Positions 35,099 through 45,133 of a stretch of DNA of 64,000 nt are shown here, piece by piece. Position 1 is the first letter of the stretch; every line of letters begins with the position of its first letter. A program made the translations under genes and the position numbers. The notes under the pieces were generated by a model. That model was given only the letters and a program-made list of their open reading frames with translations, did no database searches and had not been told where the DNA came from. Source of the stretch: JBMNFI01 sp050949225 (lineage in GTDB: Bacteria; Bacillota; Dehalobacteriia; UBA4068). Location: the NCBI GenBank assembly GCA_050949225.1, contig JBMNFI010000001.1, positions 682,001-746,000 of the forward strand. The letters run 5' to 3'.

Positions 35099-35125
35099 AA
35101 TCCCGACAATTAATTGTCGGGATTT
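35098..35125 (-). terminator. Terminator of rpsU
   Basis: A perfect 28-bp palindrome (centre 35111.5) is followed by TTTTGTTTCC on the minus strand. It lies 44 bases after rpsU and overlaps by one base the -35 box of the next unit. Confidence 0.85.
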
Positions 35126-35169
35126 ATTGTTTTTCTAAAACGTGCATGATAACGAGGGATTAACTGTTT

Positions 35170-35346
35170 TTAATTCCACTTGCGTTTTCTGGCAGCCTCA
35201 GATTTTTTCTTTCTTTTTACGCTAGGTTTTTCATAATGTTCATGTTTGCGAATTTCTGCCATTACGCCGGCTTTTTGGCATGTTCTTTTAAAGCGTCTTA
35301 AAGCGCTATCCAAAGACTCATTTTTGCCTACTTTTACTTCACTCAT
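35170..35346 (-). CDS. rpsU: Ribosomal protein bS21
   Basis: This 58-residue 30S protein has the family pattern MSEVKVGKNESLDSALRRFKRTCQKAGVM and a very basic C-terminus (KPSVKRKKKSEAARKRKW). I chose ATG 35344-35346 because the upstream in-frame start lies in the GGAGGGAGGG ribosome site. It follows hinT by about 135 bases, and the terminator at 35098-35125 ends it. Confidence 0.97.
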   Translation of the reverse strand: MSEVKVGKNESLDSALRRFKRTCQKAGVMAEIRKHEHYEKPSVKRKKKSEAARKRKWN

Positions 35347-35481
35347 TAATATCCCTCCCTCCATACAATAACAGGCTAATATAAAACCCGGTAGGAGCTC
35401 ATGCTTTACCGAATAAAATTTACGCTATTTTACAATTATAAAACATATTTAAACTCCCGTCAACTATTTATAATTGCTGAA

Positions 35482-35823
35482 TCAAGCAAAACCAGCTAAT
35501 TTTTTACCGCCAATTAAATGAAAATGCAAGTGGAATACTTCTTGTCCACCATCCTCGCGACAATTGGTCACTAAACGATATCCACTTTTATCAATACCGT
35601 GTTTTTCTGCTAGTTGAGTAGCAACATAAAGAATTTTACCCATTAAAAGAGTATCAGAGGCAGTCATTTCTGCCAGACTGGCTATATGTTTTTTAGGAAT
35701 AATTAAAATATGAACGGGTGCCTTGGGCGCAATATCATGAAAAGCCAAAACATCATCATCCTCATAAACAACATGAGTATTAATTTCCCGCGCAATCATT
35801 TTACAAAACAAACAGTCAGACAT
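35482..35823 (-). CDS. HIT-family nucleotide hydrolase (HinT type)
   Basis: This 113-residue histidine-triad protein has the active-site motif VFHLHFHLIGG and the N-terminal CLFCKMIAREI. The family hydrolyses purine nucleotide phosphoramidates. Length and motifs match bacterial HinT. It lies 75 bases after mtaB in the same direction. Confidence 0.95.
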   Translation of the reverse strand: MSDCLFCKMIAREINTHVVYEDDDVLAFHDIAPKAPVHILIIPKKHIASLAEMTASDTLLMGKILYVATQLAEKHGIDKSGYRLVTNCREDGGQEVFHLHFHLIGGKKLAGFA

Positions 35824-35898
35824 ATTATCACCCTTTAAAAAGTTACGAATTATCTAAATTTCTTATTGCCTATTCACCTTAACTTATTCACCTTAATT

Positions 35899-37227
35899 TC
35901 AAATTTTCCTGCTCCAAAGCAGATTTTTATCATCCATTTTTTTTATCCTAACCGATATTAGTTGCCCGCGTAAACCATCTGAGGCAGGTAAACACACCGG
36001 TAAATAATTTTCGCTATGCCCTTGCCAATAAACGACATTATCTATGTTAAACTGCCGTTCCGGCAAAAACTCCACTTTCTTTCCCACAAAAGACTGACGA
36101 TAAGATGCCCGCATTTTACCTACTTCCGTATTTATGCGTGCCACACGTTGATTTTTACTTATTTGGTCCACATGCTTAGGTATTTTGAACGCCGGCGTAC
36201 CTTGTCGCCGTGAATAAGGAAAAACATGTACATCCGCAAAAGACATCTCTTGACAAAAGTTCAGCGATCTTTCAAAATCATCCTTTGTTTCACCGGGATA
36301 GCCCACCATTAGATCACTGGTAACGGCTATTTGCGGATTAAAATCCCGTAGCTTTTTAAGCAAGGTTGCATATTGCTTGGTGCTATATTTTCTACCCATG
36401 GCCATTAAAGTCTGATCACAACCGGACTGCAGCGGTATGTGAACATGCGGACAAATACGCTCTTCACAACTAATTAATTTCAGCAAACTGTCACTAAGTT
36501 GTTGAGGTTCCAAAGAGCCCAAACGTAAGCGCCATTTACCCGGCAAACTACATAAATGATGTAGCAGCTTCTCTAAATTGTGCCCCGCCAAATCCTGTCC
36601 ATAAGCGCCAATATGGATCCCGGAAAGCACCATCTCCTGATATCCTAAATCCAGTAAGACTTGCGCCCTTTGCACTGCCTCTTTTAAAGGCAGACTACGC
36701 ACAGGACCTCTTGCATAAGGAATCAAACAATAGTGACAAAATTGATCACAACCATCCTCAATTTTTAAATAAGCCCTGGCTCGCGACTGATCACCGCCAT
36801 CGTCGCCAATCACCATGAATTTTTTAACTTGGCTAATATCACCAACAACCTGCCTTGCTGCTGATGTCTTGTCTTCCCAGCATTCTTTCACTAGCTGCAC
36901 CAAAGAAGCCCGTTCGTTAACACCCGCAATCAGATCAACACCCTTAATTTTAGCGATTTCTGCCGCCGCTACCTGCGCATAACAACCGGTAACCACAATA
37001 AAAGCCTCTGGATTAGCTTTAACAGCTCGCCTTATCACAGCCCGACATTTACGATCAGCCACATGTGTTACGGTACAGGTATTAATAATATACAAATCCG
37101 CCCGCTCCTGAAAACTGACCTGCTGATAACCGGCAGCCCGAAAAAGGGCCGCCATCGCCATCCCCTCTTCCTGGTTCACTTTACAACCTAATGTATAAAG
37201 AGTAAACTTTTGTCTGTTATCCACCAT
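35899..37227 (-). CDS. mtaB: tRNA (t6A37) methylthiotransferase MtaB
   Basis: This 442-residue radical SAM methylthiotransferase converts t6A37 to ms2t6A37 in tRNAs reading ANN codons. In order it has the N-terminal UPF0004 domain (YTLGCKVNQEEG, INTCTVTHVADRKCR, GCYAQ; three Cys for the auxiliary cluster), the radical SAM motif C-x3-C-x2-C (CDQFCHYCLIPYARG), and a C-terminal TRAM-like domain. The KVNQ form distinguishes MtaB from MiaB. It starts 4 bases after prmA and is probably part of the heat-shock operon. Confidence 0.95.
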   Translation of the reverse strand: MVDNRQKFTLYTLGCKVNQEEGMAMAALFRAAGYQQVSFQERADLYIINTCTVTHVADRKCRAVIRRAVKANPEAFIVVTGCYAQVAAAEIAKIKGVDLIAGVNERASLVQLVKECWEDKTSAARQVVGDISQVKKFMVIGDDGGDQSRARAYLKIEDGCDQFCHYCLIPYARGPVRSLPLKEAVQRAQVLLDLGYQEMVLSGIHIGAYGQDLAGHNLEKLLHHLCSLPGKWRLRLGSLEPQQLSDSLLKLISCEERICPHVHIPLQSGCDQTLMAMGRKYSTKQYATLLKKLRDFNPQIAVTSDLMVGYPGETKDDFERSLNFCQEMSFADVHVFPYSRRQGTPAFKIPKHVDQISKNQRVARINTEVGKMRASYRQSFVGKKVEFLPERQFNIDNVVYWQGHSENYLPVCLPASDGLRGQLISVRIKKMDDKNLLWSRKI

Positions 37228-37231
37228 ATTA

Positions 37232-38182
37232 TCACCCTATTTTTTGTCGAACAGCAGCCGCATACCAACACCCATCATGCCATTTTTCACAGATCGATAA
37301 TTCATGAACCGCTATCGCCTTTTCAACTTCCCCTGCTCGTGCAGTTAAAATTCCCGAACAAATAAAAACACCGGCAGGTGATAACAGTTTTTTTACCTGC
37401 GGCAATAATTTAATAATTGGATCAGCAACAATATTAGCTAAGATTATATCATATTTTCCTGTTAAGTTATCAGCTAAATTACCTTTTGTTACCCGCACAA
37501 TCCCCTCTACCCGATTGAGCTTCACGTTTTCCAAAGCCACCTTCACCGCTGCATCATCATTATCCAAGGCTATAACTTCTTTGGCTCCCAAAAGAGCGGC
37601 AGCAATAGCCAAAATCGCACTACCACAGCCGATATCCGCTACTTTAGCTGACTTTTGCCAATATTTTTCCAAAGCTTGCAAACACAGGGACGTCGTAGAA
37701 TGATCACCACTGCCAAAGGCCATGCCCGGATCCATCTCAATCACGACTTGCCCTTCATCAGCCTGCCATTTTTCCCAGGTGGGCTTAATAACAATTTTTT
37801 CACCAATCAAGCGGCCGCTAAAGCCCTTTTTAAACTCTGCCAGCCAATCCACCTCAAGCTCTGAATACTCAATAACAGAAATGTCCTTTTCCGTAATTTT
37901 CCAGATGGAAATAAGGGAGGTTAAATCCTCCCTTATTTTTTGCATATTGTCCTTTCCTTGCTGATCATTTTTAAACCAGGATTTTATGGCGATCCGCCCC
38001 GTAATAACCGACTTCTCGTCAAAAACTGAGGCCTCCCAAACATGATCAGCCAGTTTCTTTTTAATCAATCGCGGATCCTCAATCATCACTCCTGAACAAC
38101 CACGCTGCCATAAAAGATAGCTGATAACATCTTCCATAAAATCCGGCGCCTCAATGACCAGGCAAAGGGAGCGCCCTTTCAT
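37232..38182 (-). CDS. prmA: Ribosomal protein L11 methyltransferase
   Basis: This 316-residue SAM-dependent enzyme trimethylates ribosomal protein L11. The N-terminal substrate-recognition domain is followed by the methyltransferase core with MDPGMAFGSGDHSTTSLCL, VADIGCGSAILAIAAALLGA and IILANIVADPI, which are diagnostic. It follows dnaJ by 14 bases, the usual Firmicutes order. Confidence 0.95.
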   Translation of the reverse strand: MKGRSLCLVIEAPDFMEDVISYLLWQRGCSGVMIEDPRLIKKKLADHVWEASVFDEKSVITGRIAIKSWFKNDQQGKDNMQKIREDLTSLISIWKITEKDISVIEYSELEVDWLAEFKKGFSGRLIGEKIVIKPTWEKWQADEGQVVIEMDPGMAFGSGDHSTTSLCLQALEKYWQKSAKVADIGCGSAILAIAAALLGAKEVIALDNDDAAVKVALENVKLNRVEGIVRVTKGNLADNLTGKYDIILANIVADPIIKLLPQVKKLLSPAGVFICSGILTARAGEVEKAIAVHELSICEKWHDGCWYAAAVRQKIG

Positions 38183-38196
38183 AAAATCCGCCTACT

Positions 38197-39354
38197 CTAC
38201 TTTCTATCAAAAATTTTCCCAAAAAAACCTTTTTTTTCAGATTGATCAGGTAAAACTATTGAATTATCAAATTGCATAAGTAAGTCCTTTTGTTCTTTGC
38301 TTAAACGCGTAGGGGTTACCACCTTGACCTTCAGATACTGGTCTCCACGCCCATGCCCTCTTAACTTAGGAAAACCACGTCCACGCATACGAAAAGTAGT
38401 ACCTGTTTGCGTACCTTCAGGAACAGTCAATTTTACCTTACCATCCAGTGTGGGAACCTCAAGTTCAGCCCCCAAAGCCGCTTGGCCAAAGCTAATTGAG
38501 AAATCGCATAGAACATCATCATCGTTTCTCCGGAAAAACTCATGTGGTTGCACAGTGACATAAATATATAAATCCCCGGGAGGCCCACCTAAAAAACCAC
38601 CCTCTCCCTCACCGGTCATTCTCAAACGAGAACCATTGTCAACACCGGCAGGAATTTTGATCTTAATCATACGTTCTTTACGCACTCGCCCATTACCACG
38701 GCAATCCGGACAAGGCTCTTCCACAATGGAGCCAATACCTTTACAAGTGCTGCATTGCTGCACAGTTTGAAAATGCCCAAAAGGAGTTTTTTGCGTTACC
38801 CGTACTTGGCCGCTGCCGCCACAATCAGGACAGGTTTTACGGCTGGTCCCCTTTTTGGCACCGCTACCATCACATGATGGGCAATTTTCCATGCGCACAA
38901 TTTTAATTTCTTTTTCCACTCCGGTGGCAGCCTCTGTAAATTTTATACGTACATCGGTTCGCAAATCTGAACCCTTTTGCGGACCGCTGGGGTTTCCACC
39001 TGTGCCAAAGCCTCCCCCCTGACCAAAAAAAGCCTCAAAAATATCATTTATACCACCAAAGCCGGAAAAACCTCCCTGTCCATATCCTCCCTGACCACCA
39101 AAACCGCCCTCAAATCCACCATACCCCGCTCCGGGATCATTATGACCAAATTGGTCATAACGAGCCCTCTGATTGGCGTCACTTAAAGTTTCATAAGCCT
39201 CACTGACTTCTTTAAACTTTTGCTCGGCAGTTTTGCTGTCGGGATTCAAATCGGGATGGTATTTTTTTGCCAATTTTTTATAGGCTTTTTTGATCTCTTC
39301 CTCACTTGCAGTTTTTGAGACACCCAAAACCTCATAATAATCCCTATTACTCAT
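38197..39354 (-). CDS. dnaJ: Chaperone DnaJ
   Basis: This 385-residue Hsp40 stimulates the DnaK ATPase. J domain with the HPD motif (KKYHPDLNPD), a Gly/Phe linker (about 72-125), four CxxCxGxG-type zinc motifs (CPSCDGSG, CPDCGGSG, CSTCKGIG, CPDCRGNG) and the C-terminal peptide-binding domains are all present. It lies 35 bases after dnaK. Confidence 0.98.
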   Translation of the reverse strand: MSNRDYYEVLGVSKTASEEEIKKAYKKLAKKYHPDLNPDSKTAEQKFKEVSEAYETLSDANQRARYDQFGHNDPGAGYGGFEGGFGGQGGYGQGGFSGFGGINDIFEAFFGQGGGFGTGGNPSGPQKGSDLRTDVRIKFTEAATGVEKEIKIVRMENCPSCDGSGAKKGTSRKTCPDCGGSGQVRVTQKTPFGHFQTVQQCSTCKGIGSIVEEPCPDCRGNGRVRKERMIKIKIPAGVDNGSRLRMTGEGEGGFLGGPPGDLYIYVTVQPHEFFRRNDDDVLCDFSISFGQAALGAELEVPTLDGKVKLTVPEGTQTGTTFRMRGRGFPKLRGHGRGDQYLKVKVVTPTRLSKEQKDLLMQFDNSIVLPDQSEKKGFFGKIFDRK

Positions 39355-39389
39355 CTGCTATCCCTTCATCAAATCACTTTTAAAGCGAC

Positions 39390-41243
39390 TTATTCTTTTT
39401 TATCATCATCCACCACATCATATTCAGCATCAACGGTTGGTTCATCATCAGACCCGCCGGCGGCATTATCATCAGTCGCCTTCGCACCCTCTTGTGCTTG
39501 TTGTGCCTGCGCTGCCTCCTGATAAACACGCTGAGTTACACTATGAATGGCCTCTGAAAGTTCTTTACTTTTAGCGTCAATATCCTCAGTATCTTCACCG
39601 TTTAAAGCCTCTGCTAAAGCAGCCTTAGCTTTTTCAATTTTCTCTTTCTCATCATCTTGCATTTTATCGCCCATATCAGTTAAAGTTTTTTCAGTCTGAT
39701 AAATCAAAGCATCAGCTTGATTGCGAATTTCTATCTGTTGTTTGCGTTTTTCATCCTCATCTTTGTATTGCTCAGCATCCTGCATCATACGATCAATCTC
39801 ATCATCGGATAAACCACTGGAAGCCGTAATCGTCACACTTTGCTCTTTACCGGTACCAAGGTCTTTGGCGCTCACGTGCACAATACCATTGGCATCAATA
39901 TCAAAACGCACTTCGATCTGCGGAATACCGCGCGGAGCCGGTGCAATACCCGTCAGATTAAAACGTCCAAGAGTTTTATTATCTGCGGCCATCTGTCTTT
40001 CACCCTGTAAGACATGCACTTCAACGGAAGGCTGATTATCAGAAGCAGTGGAAAAAACTTGACTTTTACCGGTAGGAATCGTTGTATTCCTGTCAATAAT
40101 TCTGGTAAAAACACCGCCCAACGTTTCAATACCCAAAGACAGCGGGGTTACGTCTAACAGCAAAACATCTTTAACTTCTTTATTCAAAATACCACCCTGG
40201 ATAGCCGCACCTAAAGCAACGCATTCATCAGGATTGATACCTTTATGGGGTTCTTTACCCAAAAGCTTTTTAATCGCCTCTTGAACAGCGGGAATACGTG
40301 TAGAACCACCCACTAATAAAACTTTATCAATTTTATCGTTACTCAAACCGGAGTCCTTGATGGCTTGACGGGTAGGTATCAAGGTTTTTTCCACTAAATC
40401 AGCGGTTAATTCATCAAATTTAGCTCTGGAAACAGTAATATCTAAATGCTTAGGTCCGTCCTGATTAGCAGTAATAAACGGCAAATTAATATTGCTGTTA
40501 ACCATACCGGAAAGCTCTATTTTAGCCTTTTCAGCAGCTTCCCGCAATCTCTGCATAGCAGTCCTGTCTTTGGAAAGATCAATACCTTCAGCTTTTTTGA
40601 ACTCGGCCAACAAGTAATCAACTAGACGCCTATCAAAATCGTCGCCACCCAATAAGTTGTTGCCGGAAGTAGCTTTAACCTGGAAAACCCCCCCATCAAG
40701 CTCCAAGATGGATACGTCGAAGGTACCGCCGCCCAAGTCAAAAACTAAAACTGTTTGTTCTTCTGCTTTATCCAAACCATATGCCAAAGCCGCAGCAGTC
40801 GGCTCATTAATAATACGCAGAACCTCTAAACCGGCAATTTTACCGGCATCTTTAGTTGCCTGACGCTGAGCATCAGAAAAATAAGCAGGTACCGTAATAA
40901 CTGCTTGATTTACCGTTTCACCTAAATAAGCTTCTGCATCTGATTTAAGCTTTTGCAAAATAAAAGCAGAGATTTCCTGTGGACTGTAGGTTTTTCCATC
41001 AATCACCGAATCGTGCTTTTTACCCATATATCTTTTAATTGACATAACGGTTTTATCGGGATTGGTAACAGCCTGTCTTTTGGCAACCTGCCCCACTAAA
41101 CGCTCTCCTTCTTTGCTAAATGCCACCACAGAAGCAGTCGTTCTGGCTCCCTCCGGATTAGGAATAACCACGGCCTCGCCGCCCTCCATCACCGCTACAC
41201 AAGAATTTGTTGTACCTAAATCAATACCAATAACTTTAGCCAT
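39390..41243 (-). CDS. dnaK: Chaperone DnaK (Hsp70)
   Basis: This 617-residue Hsp70 has the nucleotide-binding signatures IGIDLGTTNSCVAV, VFDLGGGTFDVSIL and VLLVGGSTRIPAVQ, the linker KDVLLLDVTPLSLG, and the substrate domain plus a helical lid ending in an acidic DAEYDVVDDDKKE tail. It lies 36 bases after grpE in the hrcA operon. Confidence 0.98.
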   Translation of the reverse strand: MAKVIGIDLGTTNSCVAVMEGGEAVVIPNPEGARTTASVVAFSKEGERLVGQVAKRQAVTNPDKTVMSIKRYMGKKHDSVIDGKTYSPQEISAFILQKLKSDAEAYLGETVNQAVITVPAYFSDAQRQATKDAGKIAGLEVLRIINEPTAAALAYGLDKAEEQTVLVFDLGGGTFDVSILELDGGVFQVKATSGNNLLGGDDFDRRLVDYLLAEFKKAEGIDLSKDRTAMQRLREAAEKAKIELSGMVNSNINLPFITANQDGPKHLDITVSRAKFDELTADLVEKTLIPTRQAIKDSGLSNDKIDKVLLVGGSTRIPAVQEAIKKLLGKEPHKGINPDECVALGAAIQGGILNKEVKDVLLLDVTPLSLGIETLGGVFTRIIDRNTTIPTGKSQVFSTASDNQPSVEVHVLQGERQMAADNKTLGRFNLTGIAPAPRGIPQIEVRFDIDANGIVHVSAKDLGTGKEQSVTITASSGLSDDEIDRMMQDAEQYKDEDEKRKQQIEIRNQADALIYQTEKTLTDMGDKMQDDEKEKIEKAKAALAEALNGEDTEDIDAKSKELSEAIHSVTQRVYQEAAQAQQAQEGAKATDDNAAGGSDDEPTVDAEYDVVDDDKKE

Positions 41244-41279
41244 TATAAAAAATTCCTCCTTTAGAATTTTAGATCTTTA

Positions 41280-41891
41280 TTAAACTCCCACCTGAACCAT
41301 CGTCGCCCTTAAAAGACGCCCATTCAGAGTATAACCTTTTTGTGTTTCCATTAAAACCAGGCCCTTTTGCTCTTCTTCTACTTCCTTTTGCAGCACAGCC
41401 TCATGCAAATTGGGATCAAAGGGCTTTCCAACGGCCTCGATCTCCTCTAAACCTGCCTGTTCTGCAACCATTGTCAACTGCCGGTAAATCATTTCCACTC
41501 CCTCTTGAAAAGGATCCTTTTGCTTAGAAGCCGTCAGAGCACGAGAAAAATTATCAATCACCGGCAGCAAATTACACAAAAGCTCCTGATTGGCAAAAAG
41601 TCGCGTGTCCTCCTTTTCCTGTCGCATGCGTCTACGGAAATTATCGAAATCAGCCTGCAAAAGCAGATACTTGTTTTCCAGTTCCTCTTTTTCTTTCATT
41701 AGATCAGAAACAGAGGCAATCACTTGCTCCAATTCCTCTTGACTAATTTCAACCTGAGCGGCTGAATTCTCATTTTGATCCGCTTTTGGGACGGGATCAA
41801 CCCTCCCGGCGGTACTTTCATCTTCAACAATCTCAACCGGCTTAGCCGGGGAATCTGCCGATGTTTGCTGATGCTTAGTTTTCTTTTGCAT
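41280..41891 (-). CDS. grpE: Nucleotide exchange factor GrpE
   Basis: This 203-residue DnaK exchange factor has a long N-terminal coiled coil (about 60-100), FDNFRRRMRQEKED, the dimer helix LLCNLLPVIDNFSRAL and the beta domain ending YTLNGRLLRATMVQVGV. The ATG follows GGAGGGG. It sits between hrcA and dnaK. Confidence 0.96.
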   Translation of the reverse strand: MQKKTKHQQTSADSPAKPVEIVEDESTAGRVDPVPKADQNENSAAQVEISQEELEQVIASVSDLMKEKEELENKYLLLQADFDNFRRRMRQEKEDTRLFANQELLCNLLPVIDNFSRALTASKQKDPFQEGVEMIYRQLTMVAEQAGLEEIEAVGKPFDPNLHEAVLQKEVEEEQKGLVLMETQKGYTLNGRLLRATMVQVGV

Positions 41892-41917
41892 GGCCCCTCC
41901 TCTTGTTTATCATTTCT

Positions 41918-42943
41918 TTATATTTTACCTTTATCCAATGTTCTGGTGATTTCTTCGGCAATAAATTCCAAAAGTGAAATGGCTCTGCCATAACTCATCC
42001 GTGTCGGACCCAACACGCCGATCGAACCCACCCTCTGACCTCCACCACGATAAGAAGTTACAACCAAGCTGCAATCCTGTATATCCTCCTGGACATTTTC
42101 ATCACCTATTACAACAGACGTCGCATCCTCTGATGGTAATTCCAAAAGATTACGTACTTGCCCCTCCTCCTCCAAAAGAGAGAAAATGTTTTTCAATTTT
42201 TCGGTGTCTTTGAATTCCGGCTGCATTAACATATTCATAGTACCGCTTGTAAAGACCTTTTCCTCTCTGTCGTCCATCAAAATCATCTCCATAGATTCCA
42301 GCAGTTTAGAAAACATCCCCTGTCGATGATCCAGCAGACTAGAAACCTCTCTTAAAATAGTATGCGTCAAGGAATTCATGTCTAATCCCTGTAGCTTATC
42401 TTGCAACATTTTTTCTAAAACAGCTATTTGTTCTTCAGTCATAGGATCAGATAAAACAATAACTCGACTGCTAACTTGACCGTTTGTAGAAAGCATAATC
42501 AACATGACGCGCCAGGAATCCAGTAAAACCAACTGTATCCTTTCCAAACAACCTTTACCGTAATGAGGAACAGAAACAATGGTGGTATAATTAGTCAAAC
42601 GGGAGATTATTTGGCAACAATAACGCATAAAAGAATCTATTTCCCGCAATTGCCGAGAAAACAGCTGCTTGATTTCAGCAGCTTCTTTTTTTTCAACATC
42701 TTTTTTCTGCATCAAAGTATTAACATAATAACGATATCCCTTATTGGATGGCCGTCGTCCGGCGGAGGTATGAGGTTGTTCAATATAACCCAAATCCTCC
42801 AGACCGGCCATCTCATTTCTAATAGTGGCCGGAGAAACACCTAAATTGTATTTTTTGGCCACCACACGAGATCCTACCGGTTCTGCAGTAGTTATATAAT
42901 CATTAATAATAGCATGTAATACCTGCTTTTTCCTTTCATCCAT
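41918..42943 (-). CDS. hrcA: Heat-inducible transcription repressor HrcA
   Basis: This 341-residue repressor binds the CIRCE operator and depends on GroEL. The N-terminal winged helix (MDERKKQVLHAIINDYITTAEPVGSR, then LGVSPATIRNEMAGLEDLGYIEQPHTSAGR) and the dimerisation domain ending GSIGVLGPTRMSYGRAI are typical. I chose ATG 42941-42943 (9 bases after AGAGG) over the GTG three codons upstream. A CIRCE element overlaps its leader, so it is autoregulated. Confidence 0.97.
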   Translation of the reverse strand: MDERKKQVLHAIINDYITTAEPVGSRVVAKKYNLGVSPATIRNEMAGLEDLGYIEQPHTSAGRRPSNKGYRYYVNTLMQKKDVEKKEAAEIKQLFSRQLREIDSFMRYCCQIISRLTNYTTIVSVPHYGKGCLERIQLVLLDSWRVMLIMLSTNGQVSSRVIVLSDPMTEEQIAVLEKMLQDKLQGLDMNSLTHTILREVSSLLDHRQGMFSKLLESMEMILMDDREEKVFTSGTMNMLMQPEFKDTEKLKNIFSLLEEEGQVRNLLELPSEDATSVVIGDENVQEDIQDCSLVVTSYRGGGQRVGSIGVLGPTRMSYGRAISLLEFIAEEITRTLDKGKI

Positions 42944-42962
42944 TAAAAACACACCTCTTTTG

Positions 42963-42989
42963 GTAGCACTCTCTCTTGGCGAGTGCTAA
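42963..42989 (-). promoter_or_regulatory. CIRCE operator
   Basis: Read on the minus strand: TTAGCACTC, 9 bases, then GAGTGCTAC, one base short of the perfect CIRCE consensus (last base C instead of A). It begins 4 bases after the -10 box, so HrcA bound here would cover the transcription start. Confidence 0.96.
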
Positions 42990-42993
42990 CAAC

Positions 42994-43022
42994 AGGATAC
43001 AGCTTTTAATCCCTTTTGTCAA
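42994..43022 (-). promoter_or_regulatory. Sigma-A promoter of the hrcA-grpE-dnaK-dnaJ operon
   Basis: On the minus strand a perfect TTGACA (43017-43022) is followed after exactly 17 bases by TATCCT (42994-42999). The CIRCE element follows directly. Confidence 0.88.
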
Positions 43023-43333
43023 GTAAAAAAGGGTAGCTTTTTAGTGGGAAATTTCTTTTTTATCAATAATTTTTAAACCTGCCTTCAAGTCAAGGACAAC
43101 GACAGCTAAACCAGCCAACCTACAAATACCGTTTTACCCCACCATTATCTTATCGATCTAACAAAATATATCTATATACATCATTTATTATAAGACCCGT
43201 CAAAATCATCTTTACTGATAACATTAAAAACCAGCGTTAAAAACCATCAGATCATCTTACCCACATAAAAGTGGCAAGCTGACTACTTTTTTGGCTAAGA
43301 TGTATGGCTTAACTTAAAAATCCTTTTTTCACC
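43023..43333. other. Gene-free gap between lepA and the hrcA promoter
   Basis: About 310 bases hold no convincing reading frame, tRNA or strong terminator. In many Firmicutes hemW lies between lepA and hrcA. It is absent here and the gap shows no recognisable remnant of it. The sequence is AT-rich with short simple runs only. Confidence 0.7.
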
Positions 43334-45133
43334 CTAATCGATTTCTAAAACAGCAATGAACGCTTCCTGCGGAATTTCCACATTACCCATCCGCTTCATA
43401 CGTTTTTTACCTTCTTTTTGTTTTTCTAAAAGCTTGCGTTTACGTGAAATATCGCCGCCATAACATTTATCCGTAACATCCTTACGTAAAGCCCTCACTG
43501 TCTCACGCGAAATTACTTTGCTGCCTAAAGCCGCCTGTATCGGCACCTCAAACATCTGTCTGGGGATTAATTTTCGCAACCTTTCTACTAAAGAACGACC
43601 ACGGTAATAAGCTTTATCCGCATGAACAATACATGATAAAGCATCTACAACTTGTTCATTAACAAGAATATCCAGTTTAACCAGCTTGGATTGGCGATAT
43701 CCCTCCAACTCATAATCTAAGGAGGCATATCCCTTGGTTCGGGATTTCAACTGGTCAAAGAAATCATAAATAATTTCCGAAAGGGGTAAATCATAAATCA
43801 GCATGACCCTAGTGGGCGTGACATATTCCATGTTGATAAATTCCCCTCTTTTTTCCCTGGCAAGCTCCATCACTGCACCAATAAAATCACTGGGTACCAT
43901 TATGGTAGCTTTGACATACGGCTCTTCAATCATTACTATCTCGCCTGCCACAGGTAAATTAACGGGATTATCTATATAAATAACCTCTCCATCAGTTTTG
44001 GTCACACGATAATTAACGCTGGGAGCCGTCACCAATAAATCTAAATTATGTTCTCGCTCTAAGCGTTCTCTAACAATTTCCATATGCAAAAGCCCTAAGA
44101 AGCCGCAACGAAAGCCAAAGCCCAAAGCCATTGATTTTTCTGGCTCAAAGAGTAAAGAAGCATCGTTTAACTGTAACTTTTCCAGAGCCTCTCTCAAATC
44201 TTCGTAATCATTGTTTTCAAGAGGATACAAGCCGCAAAAAACCATCGGTGTGGCCTTACGATATCCGGGTAAAGGCTGGGATGCGGGATTTTCAGCATCA
44301 GTCACAGTATCTCCCACTTGTGCATCCTTAATATTTTTAATACTGGCGGCAAAATAACCAACTTCTCCCGCCGATAATTTATTGACAGCTGTAGGCCTCG
44401 GACGAAATACTCCTAATTCCAAAATTTCCATGGTGCTGCCCGAATTGATCATCTTAATCTGGCTGCCCTTTTTAAACTCACCGTCTACCACCCTAATATA
44501 AGGGATTACTCCCTTGTAAGCATCAAAGTGAGAATCAAAAATCAAAGCCGTAGGTGGTGCCTTTTCCTCACCATGCGGTGGCGGAATTTTTTTGACAATA
44601 GCTTCTAAAACCTCTTCAGTCCCAATATTATTTTTGGCCGAGGCCAAGATGGCATCTGCAGCATCTAAGCCAATGGTCTCTTCAATTTGTTTTTTCACAC
44701 CATCAGGATCAGCACCGGGCAAATCAATTTTATTGATTACCGGTATCAACTCCAGATCATGTTCAAGTGCCAGGTAAACATTAGCTAAGGTTTGTGCCTC
44801 AATCCCCTGTAGCGCGTCAACTACCAACAGTGCCCCTTCACAAGCAGCTAACGAGCGGGAAACCTCGTAAACAAAATCCACATGTCCGGGGGTATCTATT
44901 AAATTAAGCACATATTCTTGTCCATCTTGCGCACGATAATCAACCCTTACAGCCTGCAGCTTAATGGTAATGCCACGCTCTCTTTCCAAATCCATGGAAT
45001 CCAAAACCTGCGCGGCCATTTCTCTTTCAGATACTGCATTAGTAGCCTCCAAAAGACGATCGGCCAAGGTTGATTTACCATGATCAATATGGGCAATAAT
45101 ACAAAAATTGCGAATGTACTGCTGTTTGGTCAT
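43334..45133 (-). CDS. lepA: Elongation factor 4 (LepA)
   Basis: This 599-residue translational GTPase has G1 AHIDHGKST, G2 region ERERGITIKLQAV, G3 DTPGHVDF, G4 NKID, and the LepA-specific C-terminal domain ending RKLLEKQKEGKKRMKRMGNVEIPQEAFIAVL. Its ATG shares one base with the murJ stop (TAATG), so translation is coupled. Confidence 0.98.
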   Translation of the reverse strand: MTKQQYIRNFCIIAHIDHGKSTLADRLLEATNAVSEREMAAQVLDSMDLERERGITIKLQAVRVDYRAQDGQEYVLNLIDTPGHVDFVYEVSRSLAACEGALLVVDALQGIEAQTLANVYLALEHDLELIPVINKIDLPGADPDGVKKQIEETIGLDAADAILASAKNNIGTEEVLEAIVKKIPPPHGEEKAPPTALIFDSHFDAYKGVIPYIRVVDGEFKKGSQIKMINSGSTMEILELGVFRPRPTAVNKLSAGEVGYFAASIKNIKDAQVGDTVTDAENPASQPLPGYRKATPMVFCGLYPLENNDYEDLREALEKLQLNDASLLFEPEKSMALGFGFRCGFLGLLHMEIVRERLEREHNLDLLVTAPSVNYRVTKTDGEVIYIDNPVNLPVAGEIVMIEEPYVKATIMVPSDFIGAVMELAREKRGEFINMEYVTPTRVMLIYDLPLSEIIYDFFDQLKSRTKGYASLDYELEGYRQSKLVKLDILVNEQVVDALSCIVHADKAYYRGRSLVERLRKLIPRQMFEVPIQAALGSKVISRETVRALRKDVTDKCYGGDISRKRKLLEKQKEGKKRMKRMGNVEIPQEAFIAVLEID

